From assembly GCF_024298865.1 (NCBI RefSeq), contig NZ_CP101161.1, forward strand, positions 1,013,227-1,077,226: DNA of 64,000 bases, read 5' to 3'. A program made the position numbers and the translations under genes. This document shows, piece by piece, positions 35,241-43,700 of this stretch. Positions within the stretch are counted from its first letter, which is position 1; the number at the start of each line of letters is the position of its first letter. The notes beneath the pieces were generated by a model. That model ran no database searches and was not told the origin of the DNA. It was given only the letters and a program-made list of their open reading frames with translations. The stretch is from Halorarius halobius (GTDB lineage Archaea; Halobacteriota; Halobacteria; Halobacteriales; Haloarculaceae).

Positions 35241-35340
35241 CCGGGTCGGGTCAGGTCGGGCCGGGTCGGGTCAGGTCGGGCCGGGTCGGGTCAGGTCGGG
35301 CCAGGTCGGGTCGGTTCGGGCCAGGTCGGGGCGGGTCGGG
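35241..35340 (+). repeat. 20-bp G-rich tandem repeat, five copies
   Basis: The unit ccgggtcgggtcaggtcggg is repeated exactly at 35241, 35261 and 35281. Two diverged copies begin at 35301 and 35321. Runs of GGG every two to seven bases satisfy a simple G-quadruplex pattern on the plus strand. The array lies 50 bp left of the left origin recognition box, on its G-rich side. Confidence 0.9.
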
Positions 35341-35391
35341 GCAGGGACGGCGGAGACCAGTCCGAGAAAACTCGTGAGGACGGGAATGCGA

Positions 35392-35418
35392 ACCCCCACC
35401 CCTTCGTTTCGAGTGGAA
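35392..35418 (-). promoter_or_regulatory. origin recognition box, left (ORB1)
   Basis: The plus strand includes ccccttcgtttcgagtgg, flanked on the left by a C-run. Read on the minus strand it gives ccactcgaaacgaagggg plus a G-string, the haloarchaeal ORB pattern. It is the inverted counterpart of the box at 35645-35670, with the shared core of over 20 bases identical. Orc1 is expected to bind here. Confidence 0.88.
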
Positions 35419-35490
35419 CCCACAGAACCCCGGACCGGGGGAGAGAGCCGGTGAACGGTGGATATGTCGAAATCGGCCGACTAGGGCGTT

Positions 35491-35543
35491 CTAGGGTGCG
35501 TTCACGATATCGATACGTCTTCGATATCGTTCACTTACCCTAG
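35491..35543. repeat. 53-bp interrupted palindrome at the origin core
   Basis: Two 23-base arms (35491-35513 and 35521-35543) flank the 7-base loop tacgtct. Outer ctagggt pairs with accctag, and inner acgatatcga pairs with tcgatatcgt; the six bases between do not pair. Its centre (35517) is within about 15 bp of the midpoint between the two main ORBs. It could extrude as a cruciform or bind a dimeric protein. Confidence 0.85.
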
Positions 35544-35644
35544 TTCCAGTACGGATTTCGTTGTAGCAAATATGACTTAGTTGTTTCGGTCGAGTAACCG
35601 TCGTTCGAGGCGAGACGGCCCCCCACCCCACTCTTGAACGTCTC

Positions 35645-35670
35645 TCCACTCGAAACGAAGGGGTGGGGGT
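35645..35670 (+). promoter_or_regulatory. origin recognition box, right (ORB2)
   Basis: The sequence ccactcgaaacgaagggg is followed by tgggggt, a G-string pointing away from the core. It is the inverted partner of the left ORB 227 bp away. The opposed pair brackets the AT-rich core, as expected for Orc1 loading and DNA unwinding between them. Confidence 0.88.
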
Positions 35671-36085
35671 ATTCGTGCCGAACGACAGCGTCGGGGAGAA
35701 ACTACCAGTATCCGCCGACTGCATCCGTGTTCTACCCTAAACAAATCTAGTACGCCGATTCTATACTAGTGGTACTAGACCACATCTAGGACCACTGTTT
35801 CTCCTCTAGTACGACGACCCACGCGGCGGTTAGTCCGCGGGACGAGCGGCAGAACTCGGAGAATTCACTCCCGAGACCGAGAGCGAACCCCTCGGTTTCG
35901 ACTCCGCCGCGACGACGACGTGCGCAATCGGCCGGAAGAAGAGCCGTATCGGGTGTGTGGCTCGGTTTCCGGGATTCGACGTTCCACGTGCAGTCGTCCC
36001 CGGGGTCTCGTCTCTTTCACTCCGAGGTCCCGTCTCTCTCGGAACTCCCGTCTCTCGGGGGAATAACTGCTGGCGGCGTCACCGT

Positions 36086-36096
36086 AATATTTAATA
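36086..36096 (+). promoter_or_regulatory. probable TATA box of orc1
   Basis: The tract aatatttaata is the most AT-rich stretch upstream of orc1. If used, transcription would begin near 36,120 and give a leader of about 115 nt containing the ORB-like box at 36211. The other side could also serve as unwinding sequence. Confidence 0.5.
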
Positions 36097-36210
36097 CCGT
36101 TACCACCACCGGTTCGTTTGCATCAACTGGACGCCGCGGGACCGCGGCCGGGTCTCCTATCACCGCTTGCGACCGGATTTCTCCCGGTTTTCGGGGCCGC
36201 GTGTCTCGCT

Positions 36211-36230
36211 TCCACTCGAAACAGAGGGGT
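36211..36230 (+). promoter_or_regulatory. ORB-like box abutting the orc1 start codon
   Basis: The sequence tccactcgaaacagaggggt is a close variant of the main boxes, in the same orientation as the right ORB. It ends 5 bp before ATG 36236. Orc1 bound here could block its own transcription elongation or translation start region, suggesting autoregulation. Confidence 0.75.
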
Positions 36231-36235
36231 GACAC

Positions 36236-37915
36236 ATGAGCGAATCGAACGACGAATCCGACGGAGGGGCACAGCAGACCGACGACGACGCCAGTGGGGA
36301 CACCGGGGGAGGTGGGGACGACCCCGACCTCGACGCGGCCGACGCTGGCGTCGACGCCGACGGCGTCTCGTATCTCGACGAGGACGGACTCGACCGCGCC
36401 CGCACGGACGACGGCGACCCGCCCGAGGGGTACGGGGCGGCCGGGGACGCCGGCGACGTCGACCTCGACGACATCGTACTCGACGAACTCGGCGAGGACG
36501 GCGACGAGCCCGACGAGGCCTCCCGGGGTCTGTTCGACGACCTGCTGGAAGGGGAACCCATCTTCGAGAACAAGGAGGTGCTCCGACCCTCCTACACCCC
36601 GCACAAACTCCCCCACCGCGAGGAGCAGATAAACAACATGGCGACCATCCTGGTCACCGCACTGCGGGGCGACACCCCGTCGAACATCCTCATCTACGGG
36701 AAGACGGGGACCGGAAAGACCGCCAGCGCGAAGTTCGTCTCCGAGGAACTGGAGTCGACCAGCCAGAAGTACGAGGTGCCCTGCGAGGTCGAGTACATCA
36801 ACTGCGAGGTGACCGACACCCAGTACCGGGTGCTCGCACAACTCGCCAACAAGTTCATCGAGAAGAACGAGCAGGTCATCGACGAGAAGCTCACCCACCT
36901 CGCGGAGCTCCACGACCGGGCGACGGCCGACGACGCCGACGCCGACGCGGTGCTGGCCGACACCGAGTTCGACACCGTAGACGCCCTCGAAGACCGCGTC
37001 GAACAGCTGGAGCGGGACCGCGAGAGCTTCGAGCCCGCGCCGATGACGGGGTGGCCGACGGACCGGGTCTACCAGACGTTCTTCGACGCCGTCGACTACC
37101 ACGAGCGCGTCGTCGTCATCATGCTCGACGAGATAGACAAACTCGTCGAGAAGTCCGGCGACGACACCCTCTACAACCTCTCGCGGATGAACTCCGAGCT
37201 GGAGAACTCGCGGGTCTCCATCATGGGCATCTCGAACGACCTGAAGTTCACCGACTTCCTCGACCCCCGGGTCAAATCGAGCCTCGGTGAGGAGGAGATA
37301 GTGTTCCCGCCGTACGACGCCACCCAACTGCGCGACATCCTCCAGCAACGGTCGGAGGTGGCCTTCAAGGGCGACGCCCTCGAGGACGACGTCATCCCGC
37401 TGTGTGCCGCCTTCGCCGCCCAGGAACACGGCGACGCGCGGCGCGCGCTGGACCTCCTGCGGACCGCGGGCGAACTCGCCGAGCGCGACCGCACTGACGT
37501 GGTCAACGAGGAGCACGTCCGGAAGGCCCAGGAGAAGATCGAACTCGACCGGGTGGTCGAGGTGGTCCGCACGCTCCCCACGCAGTCGAAACTCGTCCTC
37601 TACGCGACCATCCTGCTGGAGAAGAACGGCGTCCACAACATCAACACCGGCGAGGTGTTCAACATCTACAAGCGCCTCTGTGAGGAGATCGACGCGGACG
37701 TGCTCACCCAGCGCCGGGTCACCGACCTCATCTCCGAGTTGGACATGCTCGGCATCGTCAACGCGGTCGTCGTCTCGAAGGGCCGGTACGGCCGCACGAA
37801 GGAGATCAGCCTCTCGGTTCCCATCGAGGAGACCGAGGCCGTCCTCGTCTCCGACTCGCGCATCGGCGAGGTCGAGGACGCACAGCCGTTCGTCCAGGCC
37901 CGGTTCGACAACTGA
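36236..37915 (+). CDS. orc1: Orc1/Cdc6 replication initiator
   Basis: A 559-residue AAA+ initiator that binds ORBs and recruits MCM. An acidic low-complexity N-terminal extension covers about 1-100. Walker A is YGKTGTGKTASAK (about 153-160) and Walker B is IMLDEIDKL (about 296-303). The sensor region and a C-terminal winged helix follow (LVLYATILLEKNGVHNINTG to GRYGRTKEISL). About 50 acidic residues (LHDRATADDADADAVLADTE) are inserted between Walker A and B. A stop codon sits two codons upstream of ATG 36236, fixing the start. Adjacent to its own origin. Confidence 0.96.
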   Translation: MSESNDESDGGAQQTDDDASGDTGGGGDDPDLDAADAGVDADGVSYLDEDGLDRARTDDGDPPEGYGAAGDAGDVDLDDIVLDELGEDGDEPDEASRGLFDDLLEGEPIFENKEVLRPSYTPHKLPHREEQINNMATILVTALRGDTPSNILIYGKTGTGKTASAKFVSEELESTSQKYEVPCEVEYINCEVTDTQYRVLAQLANKFIEKNEQVIDEKLTHLAELHDRATADDADADAVLADTEFDTVDALEDRVEQLERDRESFEPAPMTGWPTDRVYQTFFDAVDYHERVVVIMLDEIDKLVEKSGDDTLYNLSRMNSELENSRVSIMGISNDLKFTDFLDPRVKSSLGEEEIVFPPYDATQLRDILQQRSEVAFKGDALEDDVIPLCAAFAAQEHGDARRALDLLRTAGELAERDRTDVVNEEHVRKAQEKIELDRVVEVVRTLPTQSKLVLYATILLEKNGVHNINTGEVFNIYKRLCEEIDADVLTQRRVTDLISELDMLGIVNAVVVSKGRYGRTKEISLSVPIEETEAVLVSDSRIGEVEDAQPFVQARFDN

Positions 37916-38223
37916 CCGGTCGCCGCTCGTCCCGTCCGGTCGTCAGTCCGTCCCGTCGTCCAGTCACTCTGCCGTCTCGACACCCTTCCAGTCGGCGGAT
38001 TCTCCACTCGAAGCGAAGGGGGTCGGCGGAGCCGCCGCTCGGCGGCGTCGAAGCGAGGTGGCCGGTCGTCGGACCGGCCGGCTGGAATGACAGTGGTCGG
38101 CGGGGAGCCGACCGGGGTGGAATGACAGCGGCCGCACGACAGACAGCGTATCCCTCCGGCGCGGTCGCCGGGGGCAGCGTCACGGCGCCGGTCCCGGTGG
38201 TGCGGGGGGAACGGCTACTGGGA
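37916..38223. other. spacer 3' of orc1 with hairpins
   Basis: This 308-bp gap between convergent orc1 and the peptide-binding lipoprotein gene carries an ORB-like box and perfect hairpins at 38060-38079 and 38095-38113. The word tggaatgacag also occurs twice (38083, 38118), each copy following a hairpin. No gene is visible. The hairpins may terminate the two converging transcripts. Confidence 0.7.
38002..38024 (+). promoter_or_regulatory. ORB-like box downstream of orc1
   Basis: The sequence ccactcgaagcgaagggg plus a short G-run is one mismatch from the core of the main ORBs, in the same orientation as the right ORB. It lies 87 bp after the orc1 stop, 2.4 kb from the origin core, without an inverted partner. 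It may be an auxiliary or titration site. Confidence 0.7.
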
Positions 38224-40095
38224 TTACTCCTGTGCGGACTCCTCCTTCCAGGCCGTGTTGTACGACTGCCGGGAGGGACCCATCGAGCCGTGAACCGGGA
38301 CGTGGGTACCGTTGTACCACATCGGCTGGCTGTTGGCGTGGAACGTCGGCACCAGGATGACGTCCTCCCAGTTGGCCTCCTCCATGGTGACGTACGCCTC
38401 GTTGCGCGCCTGCTGGTCCTCGTCGGTGGGCGCGCGGTTCTCGAGGATTTTCTCGAACGCCTGGGTGGCGTTGCGCTTCGCCTGGCTGTCGACGTCGTCC
38501 CAGTCGGTGTACGTCGACGGGCCGGGGTCGGAGGTGTCGGTCCGCGGCGGGTAGACGAGCTGGAGGAAGTTGCCCGCGCCGGGGTAGTCGGCGACCCAGC
38601 CGAGCGTGTACATCTCCAGTTCGCCGTTCTTCCCGCGCTGGAGCATCGTCGAGAACTCCGCCTGCTCGATGCTCAGGTTGATGTGGGCCGCGCTCAGCCG
38701 GTCGCGGACGATCTGTGAGGCCTGACTCCACACGTCGCTCGTGTAGTGGGTCAGGGTCATCTCGAACTTGTTGTCCGGGCCGTAGCCGGCCTCCTCCATC
38801 AGGCTCTTCGCCTCGTCGATTTCGACCGAGTCGTAGCCGTACGGGTACTCGTTTTTCGCGTGCTCCTCGTACGCCGGGACCCCGCCGGGGTAGATGGCCG
38901 GCGGCGTGATGTGGTAACCGGGCTGGTAGCGACCTTTGAACACCTGCTGGGAGAGCTGGTGCTGGTTGATGACGTACGCGGCCGCCCGCCGGACCGGCCG
39001 GGGGATGTTGGCCGCGTTGAACGCGAAGTAGTACAGCGACAGTTCGGGCACCTTCGCGTAGTTGACGGTCTGGCCGTTCTGCATCGGGCCGTACGTCCCG
39101 TGCTGTCGCTCGAGGTCGTCCGTGTACTCGACGGACACCTTCGCGGGGTCGAACTTCGAGGTGGGGACGGTGAACAGGTCGGCCCGGTTGTTCTGGACGT
39201 ACTGGAACTGCGCGTTCGGGTCCTCGAGCACGCGCAGATGCACGCCGTCGAGATACGGCCCGGTGCCGTGGTAGTCGCCGTACGCCTCCACCTCGGCGGA
39301 CTCGCCCTGCTTCCAGGTGACGTTCTGGAACGGGCCCGTACCGACCGGGTCGCTCTGGGCGAACTCCCGGTACTGCTCGGAGGGCTCGCCCTCGTCGTTC
39401 GTCTCGCTGGAGATGTCACCGAGGTAGTCCTTCGGGAGGGGGGCGAACGCCGTGTACGCGAGCATCGGCAGGGTGAACGCGAACGGCCCGTCGAGCTCGA
39501 TCTTCAGGGTGTACTCGCCCTCGGCGGAGACGGCCAGCGACCCCGGCTTGTAGGTGCCGTCCTCAGTCTTCTCGTAGCTGATGCCCATCGACGACAGCGC
39601 GAAGTACGCACGGGCGCTGTGGGGCGAGCGGACGAGCCGCTCCCACGAGTAGACGAAGTCCTCGGCCGTCAGTTCCGTCCCGTCGTGGAACGTGACGCCT
39701 TCCTTCAGGGTGAACGTGTAGGTGGTGAAGTCCTCGCTGACGGAATAGTCCGTGGCGAGCTGGGTGGTGGCCGCCTGCTCGCCGTCGGGGTAGTTCATCA
39801 GCGCGTCGAACACCTGCTGGATGACGATGCCGGAGGCGGTGTCCGTCGCGGCGATGGGGTCGAACGTCGTGATGGTGCCGGTCAACGTGCGGCGGAGGGT
39901 ACCGCCTTCGACCGGTTCGGGCGTGTCGGTCTGTGGGGGGCTCGATTTCGGCGTGTCGGTGTCGGACTGGGTCCCGTTGCCGCCGGGCGTCCCCTGCTGG
40001 GGCGAACAGCCGGCGAGCGTGGCGGCCGCACCCGCCGCGCCCGTCGCCTGCAGGAACCGGCGCCGGGAAACCGAATCAGGGCTGTCGGATGCCAT
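38224..40095 (-). CDS. ABC transporter peptide-binding lipoprotein (family 5)
   Basis: A 623-residue solute-binding protein. A Tat signal (SRRRFLQATGAAGAAATLAGC, trimmed here to its parts: SRRRFLQ, then lipobox LAGC with Cys 30) and a Thr/Pro-rich tether precede the family-5 domain. That domain shows TFTLKEGVTFHDGTELTAED, DPVGTGPFQ, and ALRRAAAYVINQHQL-like PVRRAAAYVIN. Family 5 binds oligopeptides or other solutes. No permease or ATPase gene is adjacent, so this is an orphan receptor. The start is preceded by an unusually AT-rich promoter region. Confidence 0.9.
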   Translation of the reverse strand: MASDSPDSVSRRRFLQATGAAGAAATLAGCSPQQGTPGGNGTQSDTDTPKSSPPQTDTPEPVEGGTLRRTLTGTITTFDPIAATDTASGIVIQQVFDALMNYPDGEQAATTQLATDYSVSEDFTTYTFTLKEGVTFHDGTELTAEDFVYSWERLVRSPHSARAYFALSSMGISYEKTEDGTYKPGSLAVSAEGEYTLKIELDGPFAFTLPMLAYTAFAPLPKDYLGDISSETNDEGEPSEQYREFAQSDPVGTGPFQNVTWKQGESAEVEAYGDYHGTGPYLDGVHLRVLEDPNAQFQYVQNNRADLFTVPTSKFDPAKVSVEYTDDLERQHGTYGPMQNGQTVNYAKVPELSLYYFAFNAANIPRPVRRAAAYVINQHQLSQQVFKGRYQPGYHITPPAIYPGGVPAYEEHAKNEYPYGYDSVEIDEAKSLMEEAGYGPDNKFEMTLTHYTSDVWSQASQIVRDRLSAAHINLSIEQAEFSTMLQRGKNGELEMYTLGWVADYPGAGNFLQLVYPPRTDTSDPGPSTYTDWDDVDSQAKRNATQAFEKILENRAPTDEDQQARNEAYVTMEEANWEDVILVPTFHANSQPMWYNGTHVPVHGSMGPSRQSYNTAWKEESAQE

Positions 40096-40311
40096 ACGTA
40101 CCCCGTTAGACGGAATACACTCAATAACCTGATGAAAAATAAAATCGAAATTTCACCATACTGCGGCACGATTTAACACAAATACTGATTTTAGTTACGA
40201 GACACCGACATATACTGAAACACCGATTTCACCCTTCGGTCGTGCGGGGCTGGCGCCGGCCGTCGGACGGATTCGCCGTAGCTTTTTACGCTCCGCTCGC
40301 GTGCCTCGGGT
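40096..40311. promoter_or_regulatory. AT-rich divergent promoter region
   Basis: Between the peptide-binding lipoprotein gene and the PPC gene, 40,115-40,225 is markedly AT-rich (for example gaaaaataaaatcgaaattt). A minus-strand TATA-like gttattga near 40,124-40,131 is at leaderless distance from ATG 40095. On the plus strand, ctttttacg at 40,281-40,289 lies about 27 bp before ATG 40312. Confidence 0.55.
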
Positions 40312-40734
40312 ATGGATTACCGCGAACTCGAGGGGGGCCGGGAGTTCGTCGCCCGACTCGAGCACGGCCGGGACTGGCGCGAGCAGATAGAGGCGTTCGC
40401 CGCCGGCGAGGGCATCGACGCGGCGTTCTACCTCGGTCTCGGCGCGGTGCAGGACGCCACCGTCTACTTCTACGACCAGACGGAACAGGAGTACTACCCG
40501 GAGACGTTCGACGAGCCGCTGGAGGTCACGTCCTGTGTCGGTAACGTCTCCCATCTGGACGGTGAGCGGTTCGCCCACACCCACGTCACGCTCTCGCGGG
40601 AAGACGGCACCGTCCTCGGAGGACATCTCGATGCGGCGACCACGTTCGCTGGCGAGTTGTACGTGCGCGAGTTCGACGCTCACCTCGAACGTGAACACGA
40701 CGAGACGACCGACCTCGACCTCTGGCCGCTGTAG
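40312..40734 (+). CDS. PPC/DUF296 domain DNA-binding-type protein
   Basis: A 140-residue PPC-domain protein (PF03479 type). Characteristic segments are GRDWREQIEAFAAGEGI, FYLGLGAVQDATVYFYD, VGNVSHLDGERFAHTHVTLS and VLGGHLDAATTFAGELYVRE. The histidines in HTHV and GGHL resemble the metal-binding trio of archaeal/bacterial PPC proteins. Role uncertain; plant homologues are AT-hook proteins. Its TAG is directly followed by the polC ATG with no gap, so the two are co-transcribed. Confidence 0.88.
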   Translation: MDYRELEGGREFVARLEHGRDWREQIEAFAAGEGIDAAFYLGLGAVQDATVYFYDQTEQEYYPETFDEPLEVTSCVGNVSHLDGERFAHTHVTLSREDGTVLGGHLDAATTFAGELYVREFDAHLEREHDETTDLDLWPL

Positions 40735-43700
40735 ATGCGTCCGGAAGACGAACGCTACTTCGAGCGACTGGAAGCCGACCTCGATTCGGCGTTCGACGTC
40801 GCCGAGGAGGCGAAACGGCGGGGCGGCGACCCGAAGCCCGAAGTCGAGATACCGGTGGCGAAGGACATGGCCGACCGCGTCGAGAACATCCTCGGCATCG
40901 AGGGAGTCGCCGAGCGCGTCCGCGAACTCGAAGGCGAGATGTCCCGCGAGGAGGCCGCACTCGAACTCGTCACGGACTTCGTCGAGGGGACGGTCGGCGA
41001 TTACGACACGCGTGCCGGCAAAGTCGAGGGGGCAGTTCGGACCGCGGTCGCGCTCCTGACCGAGGGGGTCGTTGCCGCGCCCATCGAGGGTATCGACCGG
41101 GCCGAACTGCTGGAGAACGACGACGGAACCGAGTTCGTCAACGTCTACTACGCCGGTCCCATCCGCTCGGCGGGCGGCACCGCGCAGGCGCTCTCCGTGC
41201 TGGTCGCGGACTACGCCCGCTCGCTTCTTGACATCGAGGAGTTCCGCCCCCGAAGCGAGGAGGTGGAGCGGTACGCCGAGGAGATTGCGCTGTACGACAA
41301 GGAGACGGGTCTCCAGTACACGCCGAAAGACAAGGAGACGAAGTTCATCGCCGAGCACATGCCCATCATGCTGGACGGCGAGGCGACGGGCGACGAGGAG
41401 GTGTCGGGGTTCCGCGACCTCGAACGGGTCGACACCAACTCCGCCCGCGGCGGGATGTGTCTCGTTCTCGCGGAGGGAATCGCGCTGAAGGCCCCGAAGA
41501 TTCAGCGATACACCCGCCAACTCGACGAGGTGGAGTGGCCGTGGCTCCAGGACCTCATCGACGGCACCTACTACGAGGACAGCACCGGCACGGACGACGG
41601 CGACGCGGCCGACGACGGCGAGAGCGACGCGGCCGACGCCGACGGGGAGGACGACGGCGACGCGGCCGCCGAGGCCGGCCCGCCGCGTCCGGACGCCTCC
41701 ACGAAGTACCTCCGGGACCTCATCGCGGGGCGGCCGGTGTTCGGTCACCCTTCCGAGTCGGGCGGGTTCCGTCTGCGGTACGGCCGCGCGCGCAACCACG
41801 GGTTCGCCACCGCCGGGGTCCACCCGGCGACGATGCATCTCGTCGACGACTTCCTCGCGACCGGCACGCAGATAAAGACCGAACGCCCCGGGAAGGCCGC
41901 GGGGGTCGTCCCCGTCGACTCCATCGAGGGCCCGACGGTGAAACTCGCCAACGGCGACGTGCGCCGCATCGACGACCCCGCGGAGGCGCTCGACGTCCGC
42001 AACGGCGTCGAGAAGGTGCTCGACCTGGGCGAGTATCTCGTCAACTACGGCGAGTTCGTCGAGAACAACCACCCGCTCGCCCCCGCCTCCTACACCGTCG
42101 AGTGGTGGGAACAGGACCTCTCGCACGCGGGCGCGGACGTGCAGGCGCTTCAGGACGACCCCGGCGTCGACCTCGCTGACCCCGACGCCGACCGGGCGCT
42201 CGCGTGGGCCGACGAGTACGACGCGCCGCTCCACCCCGCCTACACCTACCTCTGGCACGACCTGCCTGTCGAGCGGTTCGAGGCGCTTGCGGACGCCGTC
42301 GAATCGGCCGGGGAGTTCGCCGAGGCCGACGGTGCGAGCCTCGAAGCGCCACCCTCCGCGGGCGGCGACCGCACCCTCGTTCTCCCGCGAACGGAGGCGG
42401 TCACCGACGCTATGGAGACGCTCATCGTCGAGCACACCCAGAGCGAGGAGACGGTCACCGTCCCCGACGCCCTCCCGCTGGTCCGGTCGCTCGGCTTCAC
42501 CGCGGACCTCGACCGCACCTGGGAGACCCTGTCCCGGGAAGCCCGCGAGTGGGACGACGGCGCGAACAGCCACCGTGCGGTCAACGAGGTCGCCCCCTTC
42601 GAGTTGCAGGAGCGGGCCCCGACCCGGGTCGGCAACCGGATGGGCCGCCCGGAGAAGTCCGAGAGCCGCGACCTCTCGCCGGCGGTCCACACGCTGTTCC
42701 CCATCGGCGAGGCGGGCGGCAGTCAGCGCGACGTGGCGGCCGCGGCGAAACAGCGGGACGCGACCGGCGCCCCCGGCGAGGTCGAGGTGGAAGTGGGCCG
42801 CCGAGAGTGTGCGGACTGTGGCACCCACACGTTCCGGGCGCGGTGTCCCGACTGCGACGGCCACACCGAACCCCACTACGAGTGCCCCGACTGCGACATC
42901 GAGGTTGAACCCGACGAGTCCGGCCGCGCGGAGTGTCCGCGGTGTGAGACGCTCGCTCGCACCACCGAGACGCGCGTCGTCGACGTCGGCACCGAGTACC
43001 GCGACGCGCTCGATTCGGTGGGGGAGCGGCCCGGTACGTTCGACATCCTGAAAGGCGTCAAGGGGCTCTCCTCGACGCATAAGGTCCCGGAGCCGATGGA
43101 GAAGGGGATTCTTCGGTCGAAGAACGGCGTCTCCTCGTTCAAGGACGGCACCGTCCGCTACGACATGACGGACCTCCCCGTCACGTCGGTCCGCGCCTCC
43201 GAACTCGATGTCGAGGTGGGGCAACTGCGGGAACTCGGCTACACCGAGGACGTCGACGGGGAACCGCTCCGACACGACGACCAGCTTGTCGAGTTGAAGG
43301 TACAGGACGTGGTACTGTCGGACGGCGCCGCCGAGCACATGCTCCGCACTGCCGATTACGTCGACGACCTGCTCGAACAGTACTACGGGCTCGACGCTTA
43401 CTACGAGGTCGAGGAGCGGGAGGACCTCGTCGGCGAACTCGTCTTCGGGATGGCGCCGCACACGTCGGCGGCAGTTGTCGGGCGAGTTATCGGATTCACG
43501 TCGGCGGCCGTAGGGTATGCACATCCGTATTTTCACGCGGCTAAGCGCAGGAATTGTTTCCATCCCGAGACGAAAGTGTGGTACAGCGACGAGAACGACG
43601 AGTGGTCTCACGAACGTATCGAGACGCTCGTCGAGGACCGTCTCGACCCCGAGACGGCGCGGCGGGACGACTTCGGTGCTCTCGTTCAGGACTTGGATGG

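Larger units (their letters stand above)
35481..35809. other. cluster of eight CTAG sites in the origin core
   Basis: CTAG occurs at 35481, 35491, 35540, 35747, 35766, 35775, 35786 and 35806. Elsewhere in the window the tetranucleotide appears only about once every few kilobases. The cluster covers the AT-rich unwinding region and the palindrome arms. CTAG is a known methylation target in haloarchaea. Confidence 0.85.
34590..36235. other. replication origin region (oriC), gene-free
   Basis: About 1.65 kb without credible genes separates divergent oapA and orc1. It is lower in GC than its surroundings, especially about 35,490-35,830 and 36,060-36,130. It contains two facing-away origin recognition boxes, an AT-rich core, a long interrupted palindrome, CTAG clusters and tandem repeats, listed separately. 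It also holds the orc1 promoter. This arrangement beside orc1/cdc6 matches archaeal bidirectional origins. Confidence 0.9.

Noticed and set aside
35241..35340. Telomere-like repeat
   Set aside because: The G-rich array is internal, between chromosomal genes, and short. Haloarchaeal chromosomes are circular, so an origin-linked tandem repeat is the better description.
34607..35724. Short open frames in the origin spacer
   Set aside because: They run through tandem repeats, ORBs and the palindrome. Their translations have no protein character and no promoter or start signal supports them.
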